From Dryomyza anilis (lineage: Eukaryota; Arthropoda; Insecta; Diptera; Dryomyzidae): a stretch of 64,000 nucleotides of DNA. The translations under genes were made by a program, and so were the position numbers. The stretch is taken from NCBI GenBank assembly GCA_951804985.1, contig OX638130.1:38092894-38156893 (forward strand). The letters run 5' to 3'. The notes beneath the pieces were generated by a model that was not told the origin of the DNA, did no database searches, and was given only the letters and a program-made list of their open reading frames with translations. Of the stretch, positions 47,021 to 57,215 are shown piece by piece. Position 1 is the first letter of the stretch. Every line of letters starts with the position of its first letter.

Positions 47021-47609
47021 AATGAAAATTTTGTACAAAAAAAATTCCGAAATTCGTATTATTTTGTATTTGAAGTGTAATTAAGGGCCTGTGTCAATCG
47101 ATAACTTTTTAATCGAAAAATGAAATTTTGACAAGTAAATATGAAATTTTGATGCTATTGAGATGAATATAAAGTGCATAAAATATTGAAGTTTATAATA
47201 TTTGGAAACAACATCATTTTTTTCAGAACGTATTAATCAAAAACAAATATTTAAAACGAATTTCTTAACCGTAGCCGTGCTACGATAATTGTGTGATTTT
47301 GTCTGGCTGTAGAATTTGCCTCGCACTGGCACGAAATATTTGTCCTTTTTGATTTAACACTGATTTCGACTAATTTAAACGATTTTTAAAATATTTTAAT
47401 TATTTATTAGAACATGTCCAAATAATTAATTTGTACAAATGTCAAAATTTCATTTCATTTGGCACAGCATTGTGAGGACACAAATTTGAGTGCATCAAAT
47501 TTGTACCCACATATTTTTTTATCTGAATTAAAATAGATTAATAATTTCATTAATTGCAGTTATTACTAAGTACGCCAACAACAATTCTACGTACGCGTAA
47601 CAATACCAC

Positions 47610-48147
47610 AGGTGCTACTTTGGGCTCAGTAGGCAATTGAGAAGCAGAGCCCTCTCTCGCCGGACAAAAATAACGCTCTACAAGTCACTCATCATGCCCG
47701 TCCTACTTTATTGTGCAGAAACATGGACGCTGGCCTCCACCGAAGAGAGAGTACTGGGAGCGTTCGAGAGAAAGATTCTCCGTAAAATATTTGACCCTAT
47801 CTGCTTTGCTAACGAGTATCGAATCAGGATGAACCATGAGCTGTATGAGTTATTCGACGACATTGACATAGTCAAGCGCATCAAGATCCAGCGGCTTCGC
47901 TGGCTAGGTCATGTCGAACGAATGGATGAAAACACTCCAGCCAAGAAGGTGCTTGAATCGAAAATCGAAGGTGGACAGCGTAGAAGAGGGCGTCAAAATC
48001 TGCGTTGGAAAGACCAAATTGAGGAAATCCTGGCAACGCTTGGTATTTCTAACTGGCGTCAGCGTGTGCAAAGCAGATCCGACTGGCGCGGCTTCATCTC
48101 AGCGGCCAAAACCGACCCACGGTTGTAAGGGCTATTTAAGTAAGTAA
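47610..48147 (+). mobile_element. 5'-truncated RTE-like LINE in LTR sequence, first copy
   Basis: Only the C-terminal end is present, open for 163 codons (47637-48125): KITLYKSLIMPVLLY, RLRWLGHVERM, RRRGRQNLRWKD. It ends in AAGT repeats. The 13-bp flanks gtaacaataccac (47597) and gtaacaattccac (48148) differ at one base and look like the target duplication. Confidence 0.88.
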
Positions 48148-48860
48148 GTAACAATTCCACGCACATGCAGCAATCTCGCAAGCAACAACAATGCTAAGCA
48201 TAATCATCAAGTATGCACAAGCATAGGCTGTAATGCAACGACATTAAATCAAGCAACAACAACTGCACAACAATGAAAATTTTGTACAAAAAAAATTCCG
48301 AAATTCGTATTATTTTGTATTTGAAGTGTAATTAAGGGCCTGTGTCAATCGATAACTTTTTAATCGAAAAATGAAATTTTGACAAGTAAATATGAAATTT
48401 TGATGCTATTGAGATGAATATAAAGTGCATAAAATATTGAAGTTTATAATATTTGGAAACAACATCATTTTTTTCAGAACGTATTAATCAAAAACAAATA
48501 TTTAAAACGAATTTCTTAACCGTAGCCGTGCTACGATAATTGTGTGATTTTGTCTGGCTGTAGAATTTGCCTCGCACTGGCACGAAATATTTGTCCTTTT
48601 TGATTTAACACTGATTTCGACTAATTTAAACGATTTTTAAAATATTTTAATTATTTATTAGAACATGTCCAAATAATTAATTTGTACAAATGTCAAAATT
48701 TCATTTCATTTGGCACAGCATTGTGAGGACACAAATTTGAGTGCATCAAATTTGTACCCACATATTTTTTTATCTGAATTAAAATAGATTAATAATTTCA
48801 TTAATTGCAGTTATTACTAAGTACGCCAACAACAATTCTACGTACGCGTAACAATACCAC

Positions 48861-49398
48861 AGGTGCTACTTTGGGCTCAGTAGGCAATTGAGAAGCAGAG
48901 CCCTCTCTCGCCGGACAAAAATAACGCTCTACAAGTCACTCATCATGCCCGTCCTACTTTATTGTGCAGAAACATGGACGCTGGCCTCCACCGAAGAGAG
49001 AGTACTGGGAGCGTTCGAGAGAAAGATCCTCCGTAAAATATTTGACCCTATCTGCTTTGCTAACGAGTATCGAATCAGGATGAACCATGAGCTGTATGAG
49101 TTATTCGACGACATTGACATAGTCAAGCGCATCAAGATCCAGCGGCTTCGCTGGCTAGGTCATGTCGAACGAATGGATGAAAACACTCCAGCCAAGAAGG
49201 TGCTTGAATCGAAAATCGAAGGTGGACAGCGTAGAAGAGGGCGTCAAAATCTGCGTTGGAAAGACCAAATTGAGGAAATCCTGGCAACGCTTGGTATTTC
49301 TAACTGGCGTCAGCGTGTGCAAAGCAGATCCGACTGGCGCGGCTTCATCTCAGCGGCCAAAACCGACCCACGGTTGTAAGGGCTATTTAAGTAAGTAA
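48861..49398 (+). mobile_element. 5'-truncated RTE-like LINE, duplicated copy
   Basis: Exactly 1251 bp to the right of the first copy with the same truncation point and flanks. It arose by tandem duplication, not by a second insertion. Confidence 0.9.
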
Positions 49399-49580
49399 GT
49401 AACAATTCCACGCACATGCAGCAATCTCGCAAGCAACAACAATGCTAAGCATAATCATCAAGTATGCACAAGCATAGGCTGTAATGCAACGACATTAAAT
49501 CAAGCAACAACAACTGCACAGACTACGCAACAACAAATCACACAACAAAGCACTACGCAACAACAAAGCACAAGCAAGAG

Positions 49581-49607
49581 TATAAAAGGTAACACAATTG
49601 TATCAGT
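49581..49607 (+). promoter_or_regulatory. LTR promoter: TATA box and TCAGT initiator
   Basis: TATAAAAG at 49581-49588 and the arthropod initiator TCAGT at 49603-49607, about 22 bp apart. A CGGTGC-type downstream patch follows near 49618. Confidence 0.65.
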
Positions 49608-49659
49608 CAGGCAGTTCGGTGCTGGCGACGACCTCGTACACATCAAACTCGTAGTAGTA

Positions 49660-50110
49660 GCGGTTGGAGGCATTAACTCCCCAATTGTAGTTATATAGGT
49701 TGGAGGCATTATCTCCCCAAATTGTAGTTATAGTAGTTGGAGGCATTAACTCCCAAAATGGTAGTTATAGTGGTTGGAGTCATTAACTCCCCAAATAGTA
49801 GGAAGTAGTGGTTGGAAGCATTAACTCCCCAAATATAGTTATAGCGGATCGAGGTATTTATTAACTCGCCAACACTAATATTAAATTATTTAAGACTGAA
49901 TAAATATTTTATTATATTGGTTGGAGGCTTTAACTCACCAAATAGTAGCAAGTAGTGGTTGGAGGCATTAACTCCCCAATTGTACTTGTAGTGGATATTA
50001 ATATTAAGTTATTTTGAGATTGAATAAATATTTTATTAAATGTAGTTATAGTGATTGAAGGTATTAACTCCCCAAATGTATTAATAGCGGCGGGAGGCAT
50101 TAACTCGCCA
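49660..50110. repeat. 37-bp minisatellite within the LTR
   Basis: About 10-12 imperfect copies of 'ggttggaggcattaactcc' plus 'ccaaatagtagttatag'. Starts at 49662, 49698, 49735, 49772 and 49810 give a period of 36-38 bp. It lies in the transcribed part of the LTR. Confidence 0.9.
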
Positions 50111-50297
50111 AACTAGTATTAAACTTGAATAAGTATTATAAGAGAGCGGATAAGATATTAAAACCCACTGAAGGGACAATAAAAAACTGAATAATAATAC
50201 TTAAACAAAACTAATCATTTCATTTATCTATTTTTCTGTAAACGAACCCTGGACAAAACCAGCGAGTATACTTCAGCCCGAGTAAATTCGTTACAGA

Positions 50298-50315
50298 TGG
50301 CGCCCGAGCAGGGAC
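50298..50315 (+). promoter_or_regulatory. tRNA-Lys-type primer-binding site
   Basis: TGGCGCCCGAGCAGGGAC starts 2 bp after the LTR end. The TGGCGCCC start is the complement of the 3' end of a lysine tRNA, the usual primer class for many gypsy elements. Confidence 0.8.
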
Positions 50316-50693
50316 TTAAATCAGTTTTGGAAAAAAATACCAGGTAGCTATAATTAAAATGGACACTTCGAAATATGACTTGCAAGATTTGCAACAACGA
50401 AATTAAGAAAAATGAACTTATCCTAACAACATTGAGTAGCCATAATTTTCATCTCTATTGCTTTTCATCTATATTGCGATTATTTTCCAGAATCACAAAA
50501 TTGTTCAATCTGCAACAAGAACATAATTGTTTGGTTCAGCGAAAGTTGAGAAGAAGATAATTAGAAAGAAAAATTAATACAAAGGAAAGTGAAGTTAAAT
50601 AAAAAAAAAGTGGAGTATATGAAATACTGAATTTATAAGTAAAAAAACTGTGAATACATAGTATAAAAAATAATAGAAAAGGAAAATATCAAG

Positions 50694-51002
50694 TTGGTAA
50701 AGACTTCATGGATTAGGGATCTTCGTAAGGACGAACTTATTACTTACGCCGAAGAGTTCGGATTCGAAGATGCAGGCACCGTCGCTGAACTTCGAAAACG
50801 CTTGTCGAAATTTGCGAAAAGTGAGGAACTGAAGCCAGAAATTATCGCTCGCTTGGAAGAGTTAGAGGCGGTACACCCAAGAAGTAGGTCACCACTCCCT
50901 ATACCACAACAGCTGCAGTTACCATCAACTTCGCTACAATCAACATCAGCTGCACCACAGCAGCACTTAAACGTCCCAACGACATCGACTTGGTCTAAAT
51001 GA
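50694..51002 (+). pseudogene. Gypsy gag N-terminal part with SAP-like domain
   Basis: About 102 codons open, no ATG at the start (first codon read is TTG), stop TGA at 51000. Residues 5-40, WIRDLRKDELITYAEEFGF and TVAELRKRLSKFAK, have the helix-turn-helix spacing of a SAP domain, a DNA/chromatin-binding motif that is known at the start of some insect gag proteins. A Pro/Gln/Ser-rich linker follows. The frame to the capsid part is broken at 51000. Confidence 0.7.
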
Positions 51003-51276
51003 CGATGCATCAGCCAACGTTGATGCAACTGCCAACGACGATGCATCAGTCACCTATGATGCAACTGCCAACGACAATGCAACAGCCAACGATGATGCAT
51101 CAGCCAATCAACATCAGCTGCACCACAGCAGCACTTAAACGTCCCAACGACATCGACTTGGTCTAAATGACGATGCATCAGCCAACGTTGATGCAACTGC
51201 CAACGACGATGCATCAGTCACCTATGATGCAACTGCCAACGACAATGCAACAGCCAACGATGATGCATCAGCCAGC
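50941..51276. repeat. 168-bp tandem duplication built on an 18-bp coding repeat
   Basis: 50941-51108 is repeated at 51109-51276. Both contain an 18-bp repeat (variants of 'atgcatcagccaacg') that would code for a Met/Gln/Pro/Thr-rich six-residue repeat. The duplication also copies the TGA stop. Confidence 0.9.
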
Positions 51277-51303
51277 GACATTGCAACAGCCAACGATGAT
51301 GCA

Positions 51304-52053
51304 GTGATGATGCCCCCGAAAAATGATACATTCATGCGCGATATGTACATGCAGTCTGTTATTGATATGGTAAGGAGATGGTCGGTGAAGTATGAGGGTG
51401 GCCGAGATCCGATAGCGTTTATCGAACGCGTAGATAAACTGGTCAAGATGTATAACGTTTCCATCGACCAGCTGCCACTTTACATGGCCGAATTGCTGCG
51501 AGATAAGGCATTGATATGGTTTCGCAGAAGCAATCGACAATGGGTTGAATGGAGAATCTTCAATAGTGATCTACTTAAATTCTTCCTGCCTCACTACTTT
51601 GAAGGTATAGAAGACGAGATCTGACAGCGACGCCAGCGACAAAGTGAGTCGTTCAGTGACTACGTGGTTGCTATGTTAGACGTGATGAGCCACGCAGATT
51701 ACGACGCTACGTAGCAGCTGGACAGAATATATTGCAACAGTCTGCAGGACTATCGATTGTACATTCAGCGAAAAGATTTTACAAGTCTAGAGGAGTTAAC
51801 CGAGATAGCAAAAGAATACGAGGTACTTCGCGACGAAAAGGAGCCCACCCGAACGATACCACAGCCAAGGCGAGAAGAGCGACTAATTCAAGTTCGTAAA
51901 GATCCGATATCAGAAGCACGTGATAGTCAAGGGAACGATAATTCGTTCGCTCCAACCAATCCGATTTACCGTACCTGTGCGTGGTCTATTTCAGTAGCGC
52001 GTGATGCCGTTTGGTCTTCATTCGGCCCCAGCCACGTTCCAACGCGCGCTTGA
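51304..52053 (+). pseudogene. Gypsy gag capsid part
   Basis: 51304-51624 has RRWSVKYEGGRDPIAFIERVD and ELLRDKALIWFRRSN, the retrotransposon gag capsid signature. After stops at about 51622 and 51712 the frame continues with FSDYVVAMLDV and LQDYRLYIQRKDF, then a charged helix (TEIAKEYEVL). The right end joins RT sequence directly, so the rest of gag, the protease and half of RT are deleted. Confidence 0.8.
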
Positions 52054-52350
52054 CCAAGTAATTGGCCCAGAGATCAAGTAATTATCGCATTCGCCTATTT
52101 AGATGACATTATCGTGACCGGAAACACGTTCGAAGAGCATCTGGAGAATCTAAAAGAAGTATTCAGCCGACTCAGGAAGGCAAGAGTCTTGCTTTTAGAA
52201 TCTATGCCGAAGTGAAAGTGCGAATTTTTCAGAAGTGAGCTAAAATACCTTGGTCACGTGTTGAACGATCGAGGAATACACACCAATCCAGACAAGATAG
52301 CAGCGATTAAAGATCTACAGCCTTCAAAAAATGTACGAGAACTTTGACGA
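51990..52350 (+). pseudogene. Gypsy reverse transcriptase, C-terminal half
   Basis: Shifted frames show FGPSHVPTRA (from an FGL..AP.TFQRA motif), then AYLDDIIVTGNTFEEHLEN with the YLDD catalytic motif near 52096, and ELKYLGHVLNDRGIHTNPDK near 52240. YLDD and sequence differ from the YVDD gypsy of the array, so this is another family. Confidence 0.82.
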
Positions 52351-52379
52351 TACCTGGGTATACCATTGGAAGTTTGAAA

Positions 52380-52610
52380 GTGCACAGCAAAAAGCATTCG
52401 AATCGCTTAGATAGAGTACTCAGAGAGGATTACGACGGACCGACCGCAGGGCATCTTGGTATCAGGAAGACAATCGCACGCATAGCCAACAGGTACTACT
52501 GGCGTGGAATGTTCCGCCAGGTGTGTAAATACGTGCGACGTTGCGAGACGTGCCAAAAGTGTAAAGCAAGTAGTGATGATCATTTGCAAGAACAAGACAA
52601 GAAATGGTAA
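52380..52610 (+). pseudogene. Gypsy integrase zinc-binding domain
   Basis: DGPTAGHLGIRKT and RYYWRGMFRQVCKYVRRCETC give the H-X-H, C-X2-C zinc domain that starts integrase. RNase H is deleted between RT and here, and the catalytic core is missing. Confidence 0.82.
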
Positions 52611-53575
52611 TCTTGTTATATTTCGTAATCTTGCTATAAATCTAGTTGGCAAAAACAACGAGTTTTCTTTGTGGTACAACAAATTTCCCGTAAAAATTCT
52701 ATCAAAAGCTTGGATGCTGCTTTATACGCATTTTTGTTGTTATTGCACTTTCAAACGGATTTGTGAAAAAAAAAACAACCACAAAACGCAATATTAGCTA
52801 AATCAGGTACACTGTGAAAATATATATATTTTTTTTTTGTTTTTATAAATATAATGAAATAATGCACATATAACTTAACTTAAGAAAAACTACATGATTT
52901 TACAATTAACAAAAAAACTATGTATAAAAGTAAAACAAAATAATAATGTGAATAGCACAGTGCGTATGCTCAATCGATGTACGAACTAGCGTAACGAAGA
53001 AAATAGGATTAATATTGTTTTGTCTATTTTTATCTTTTTGAAGCGTCTCTTCAAGCACTTTTGAATATATTTACCGTTTCAAAACTGCTTCACAGACCTT
53101 ATTTTAAAGACGCATATATTATTTAGCCTTGAAAACAAAAAAAAAACAAAAAAAACACATCTATATTAATGTTCACGTTCATAAATATTTTGCACGCTTC
53201 CCATTGTTACTTGTTGTTCAATATTTAGTATTATTATGAATTCTTTTGAATTTCATTATTACCTTAAAAACATAATAAATACATTAAAATGATAAGAAAA
53301 CGCAAGAGTCTTGCTTTTCTTTCATTTCTTGCAACAAAATCTCATATAAACAAAATGCAAGAACAAGAACTTTTTGATCCTCACTAATCGTCGTTATAGA
53401 ACTAAAAGTCATCAAATAATTTTTTTTTTTTCAATATCGATTTTATTGCGTTTTCAGCCATATACATTTGTTACTTTTCTATTCGAATAATCGTGATTTT
53501 TCTAAGTTAACTAAATACACAAAAACATTTTCAAAAATGCTATTTGAAAATTTTACGGCTTTTTCTGTGTTTTGC
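52611..53575. other. AT-rich spacer, nothing recognised
   Basis: Long A and T runs. No gene or repeat boundary was recognised. Confidence 0.5.
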
Positions 53576-54310
53576 AAGCTTTTAAAAAGGTGAGTTCTGT
53601 ATTTTAGGCGCCTTTTCCATTTTTTTTTTAATTTAGCGCCTTTTTCTATAGTTTCCGCTCTTTCAAAAAGGCGCATTTTCATTTTGTGTTTTTTGGAAAA
53701 TTTGCGCCTTTCTCTATATTCTCTTTAGAACGGCGGAAAATTTCTATAAATAAGGTGCCTTTTCCATTTTGTAATATTTTGAAAATTACGCCGTTCTGCA
53801 GATGCGCAAAAATTTTGTAAATTAGGCGCATTTGCAATTATATGCTTTTTTTTAATTTTGCTCCTTTATCTATATTTTGCGCTTTTTTAAAAAGGCGCAA
53901 AAATTCTGAACATTATAAAATTAAACGCCTTTTTTAAAGTTTCCGATCTTCTAAAAATACCAAAAAATTCTGAATATAAGGCGCATTTTCATGTTGTATT
54001 TTTTTGAGTATTTTGCGCCTTTCCCTATATTTTGTGCTCTTTTAGAAAGGCGCAAAATTGCTGTAAATTATGCGCCTTTTCCATTTTGTGATGTTTTGAA
54101 ATTATTGCGCCCTTTTTCATTTTATGATTTTTGAAAATATGCGCCCTTCTGTAGAGGCGCAATACTTTGATAATAAGCACATTTGCAACTTAATGCTTTT
54201 TTTGAAAAGTTTGCGCCTTTCTCTATAGTTTCCGCTAACTTAATAAGGCGCAAAATACTATTATTCCATTTTGGGTTTATTTGAAAATGTGCTTTTGTTT
54301 GTAAAAAAAC
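53576..54310. repeat. GCGCC hairpin repeat field
   Basis: At least 15 copies of 'ggcgc' or 'gcgcc' in both orientations, joined by variants of 'cctttttctatattt', 'cattttgtgttttttgaaaa' and 'aaaaaggcgcaaaa'. Neighbouring copies alternate in orientation, so the stretch can fold into a series of imperfect hairpins of roughly 50-90 bp. Probably a decayed tandem array of a foldback unit. Confidence 0.8.
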
Positions 54311-54426
54311 CAGAAAAAGCACTAAATATTTTATATTTCTACAACAATGCATGCGTCACGCGCATGACAAATTAATTTAGCATGATACGATAGTGCATGA
54401 ACGGATACGAAACGCATGATATGAAC

Positions 54427-55025
54427 TAGAGATGGGCACGTGAATGAGTTTTGACTCACACTCACTCACGCTTACGAAAGAATATTTGTAATCACGCGCA
54501 CTCACGGTACATCGAAAAAAAAATGCGTTCTATGTCCATTTTCATGAACGGTCGTATAAAACCAAGCAAAAACTATTAACATGACCCCACAAAAATTGAA
54601 TAGCCCATACTAAGTACGGATCAATTGTTGACTGAACCTTGTAACTTATTCTGAGTTGAAGAAGGGGTGGGTACTTGACGGTCGGTTATCAAGGGTTTGA
54701 TTTATTATAGTTCTGAATAGTGGGTAGCCGCCTTCCCAAAGCCTTCTGAGTTCAAGGCATGGCCCTACTTGTTCTGTAGTTCAGCAAAAAAAAATATAAA
54801 AATGGCAAAAAATTAAAAGTGATATTTTTTTATTTTATGAAATATTCGACTCACTCACTCACACTCACTCACTCACGAAAAAAATGTACTCACGCACACT
54901 CACTCACGGTCTTTTTTGGTCTACTCACACTCAGTCACATTCACGTGAGCAAAATTAATATTCAATCACAATCACGAGTGATCACGCGTGAATCACGCTG
55001 AATCACGCTCACATGCCCATCTCTA
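54427..55025. mobile_element. hAT-like miniature element
   Basis: A 599-bp element with inverted ends TAGAGATGGGCA and an exact 8-bp target duplication atatgaac (54419-54426 and 55026-55033). Both marks are typical of the hAT superfamily. The inside is rich in CACTCA repeats on both flanks and has no transposase. Confidence 0.9.
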
Positions 55026-55033
55026 ATATGAAC

Positions 55034-55494
55034 AGTCTCATAAAAAATGTATTGAAGAATATTTGTCATGCATGTTACTTTTGCACTTAAAATAAGAAAA
55101 CCATTTGTCAAATGCTTCTTAATATGACATCAAATTATTCATCGATTAATATCTTTTTTACTGCATATCGAAAACAAGTAAAATATAATTATTTGAATGT
55201 TTTTTACAGAACGTTTTTAGGTGTTGATATACAAATAGTTTAATAATGTGGTGCTATGTTATGTTCAAATTGTGATATTGGTGTAAAATAAGAATCATTA
55301 TCTGGGGTAAATTGGAAAACGTAATTTAAGCAATGTTTGTTGTAATTTTAGTGGAAATATTGTGTTATATGAATTATTTAAATTATTTCGCCAAGAAAAA
55401 AGAAGAATTTTTTACAATTTCCATCCATAAAAGCCAAAGAAATTAAATTTCAACCATTCAGTGAACTGCAATATCTGTATACTTGAAAGGTTCG
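55034..55494. other. Spacer, nothing recognised
   Basis: AT-rich, no motif-bearing frame. Confidence 0.45.
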
Positions 55495-55920
55495 AACTTG
55501 TCGAATATTTTTACTATTTTTTCTTGCATTACCATAATTTTTTATTACCTTTTTTATTTTTGTTATCCCTTTTTTATGGAGGTATTTTGAAAAATCAGTC
55601 AAAAATCAATTTGAACACTTATAAATGGTATTCTGTTAATGAAAACAGTTAGATCATAAACCTATGTATAGACCTTTTAAAACAAATGATATTTTCAAAA
55701 CGTGTCCCACTTTACCCAATTTACTTTACCCATTTTACTAATATAATAAATAAAAAACCAATATCATGAAAATTTGAATCATTTAAAAAAATGTGCTTAG
55801 AGTTGCCGCTACACAAATTAATGAATAAAAACAAAACAATTTTAGACCATTGTTTTGGAAATTTTTATTTTGGAAATCCAAAATTACCTTAAATGACATT
55901 TAAATATGCCATGTACTTGA
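55495..55920 (+). repeat. Dispersed repeat Y, copy 2
   Basis: Matches 30-490 in the same orientation. It ends at about 55920 just before a TA microsatellite. Confidence 0.7.
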
Positions 55921-55942
55921 GACGGTTAAGTTTTTATTTTAA

Positions 55943-55946
<4 letters not shown>

Positions 55947-55977
<31 letters not shown>
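55947..55977. repeat. (TA)n microsatellite
   Basis: Uninterrupted TA run of about 15 repeats. Confidence 0.97.
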
Positions 55978-55980
<3 letters not shown>

Positions 55981-56760
55981 AACGAATTTCCGGTGTTTTT
56001 TCCAGCTGGGGTAGTTTCAGCGTCCTCAGAGTCTATTGTAGGGGCGGAAACACTAAATATCGCTACCTTCATTTCTTGGACACATGTTCCGTGTACCCGA
56101 ATTTCACACTGCTGCCTATAAATATACAGCAATTTCACCAGTCTGGAATCCCCAGATTTGCTTTGGACGGGTTGTGCAAATAAATACTTAATTCTACTTA
56201 ATTTAAATACACTTAAATATACTTATAATATAAAGCACGACGCGTGCGTCGCCAGAAGAAAAAGCAATCTATAATGAGTTGATTCCATGTGGTTATTGAG
56301 GGTGAAGTGGGCGCTGAAATCCTTGCGGATGCAGCGGTCTATATAATAGACAAAGCAAAGGTTACCGTCGGTAGAGACGCAGAATTGCGAGAACGGTGGA
56401 TAATGTGCCAACTAGATGTCGGTATGCGGTATAGTGTGCGGTATGTACGGTGTGCACGTCGGGTTGACCGGTGGTAGGGTACCAGCGTCAATCAGGAAGA
56501 CGGTAAGCGGTCTGCGGACGTACTGTGTACGTGTAATGGCCGACGGTGGGTCATCAGCGTCAAATGACGTTGAGCGGTATGACCACGTGATGTATACGAA
56601 TCGCGCTTGCTACCGCCCAGCGATGGGTATGTCAGGCGTTGTGGTGGGCTAAGGCCGAAAGTAGTGAAGTGCATCTGCTACTGGAAGTGTCGGCGAAGAC
56701 GGAAAGTCTGTATATTCATACAGGCTGTAGGCGGTCCTAATGGATCACACACTTTCGATT
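55978..56760 (+). mobile_element. Possible LTR fragment (left edge only)
   Basis: Starts with TGTAACGAATTT, the inverted match of the gypsy LTR end 'aaattcgttaca' at 50284-50295, and has a TATA-like 'ctataaatatacagc' near 56116. From about 56290 the sequence is GC-rich ('gtcggtatgcggtatagtg', 'gacggtgggtcatcagcg') with no recognised product. The right edge and target duplication were not found. Confidence 0.45.
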
Positions 56761-57001
56761 AAAGAGCAAGCTCCATTTACGTATTTTTTTTTGTTTATCT
56801 TATGTTTAAAATTGTAAATTTATTTTTAATTAACAAATTTTTTGAATATGTTTTATTAAATAAAACTTGTCAGCACATTAAATAATAATCGAATAAATGA
56901 ATACTCGATAGTTATACGCGTGGCATTGATTCATTAGCTAAAAAATAGCATGTCTGCATTCTTTTACGATCTAACCATTGAACAGTAATGTATTATTTTA
57001 G

Positions 57002-57207
57002 CCGGCCTCAGAAGTCCAGAGGTAGCGCGCTGGACTTGCATTCTGAAGGTCTCGGATTCGAATCCCGGCTTGGGCATGGGCGCTCGTGGTTATATTAACC
57101 ACAAAATTGTAGGGAATATATTTCAATGGATATAGTACAATTGATATAGTCTGTCTGAGTGCTGTGGATCTTAGTAGATATTCCAAAAAAAAAAAAAAAA
57201 AAAAAAA
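57002..57207 (+). mobile_element. Poly-A tRNA-like SINE
   Basis: A tRNA-like start with 'ggtagcgcgctggact' and B-box 'gattcgaatccc' (57056-57067), a short body, and a run of 23 A (57185-57207). Flanked by tattttag (56994-57001 and 57208-57215). It differs from the SINE at 36330 in head, body and tail. Confidence 0.88.
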
Positions 57208-57215
57208 TATTTTAG

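Larger units (their letters stand above)
47021..49522. repeat. 1251-bp tandem duplication
   Basis: 47021-48271 and 48272-49522 are almost identical. I noticed one difference in the compared coding part (agattctcc at 47772 against agatcctcc). Each copy holds AT-rich DNA, gypsy LTR sequence and the same truncated RTE insertion, so the duplication is younger than that insertion. Confidence 0.95.
49412..50295 (+). mobile_element. Ty3/gypsy LTR, right-hand part
   Basis: This LTR region ends in 'gtaaattcgttaca' directly before a primer-binding site. It contains a promoter (49581-49607), a long minisatellite and several AATAAA words (for example near 49897 and 50022). The left edge is not resolved because the region was hit by the RTE insertion and the tandem duplication. 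No 3' LTR partner was found in the window. Confidence 0.75.

Noticed and set aside
50375..50560. Small RING-type zinc-finger gene
   Set aside because: Only half of the metal ligands are present and the frame lies in the gypsy leader. Kept as a remark, not as a gene.
53479..54352. Two - strand frames sharing the word AETIEKGA
   Set aside because: The shared word comes from the GCGCC repeat itself. No coding evidence.
54819..55001. 60-codon frame rich in His, Ser and Thr
   Set aside because: It is the translation of CACTCA simple repeats in the hAT-like element.
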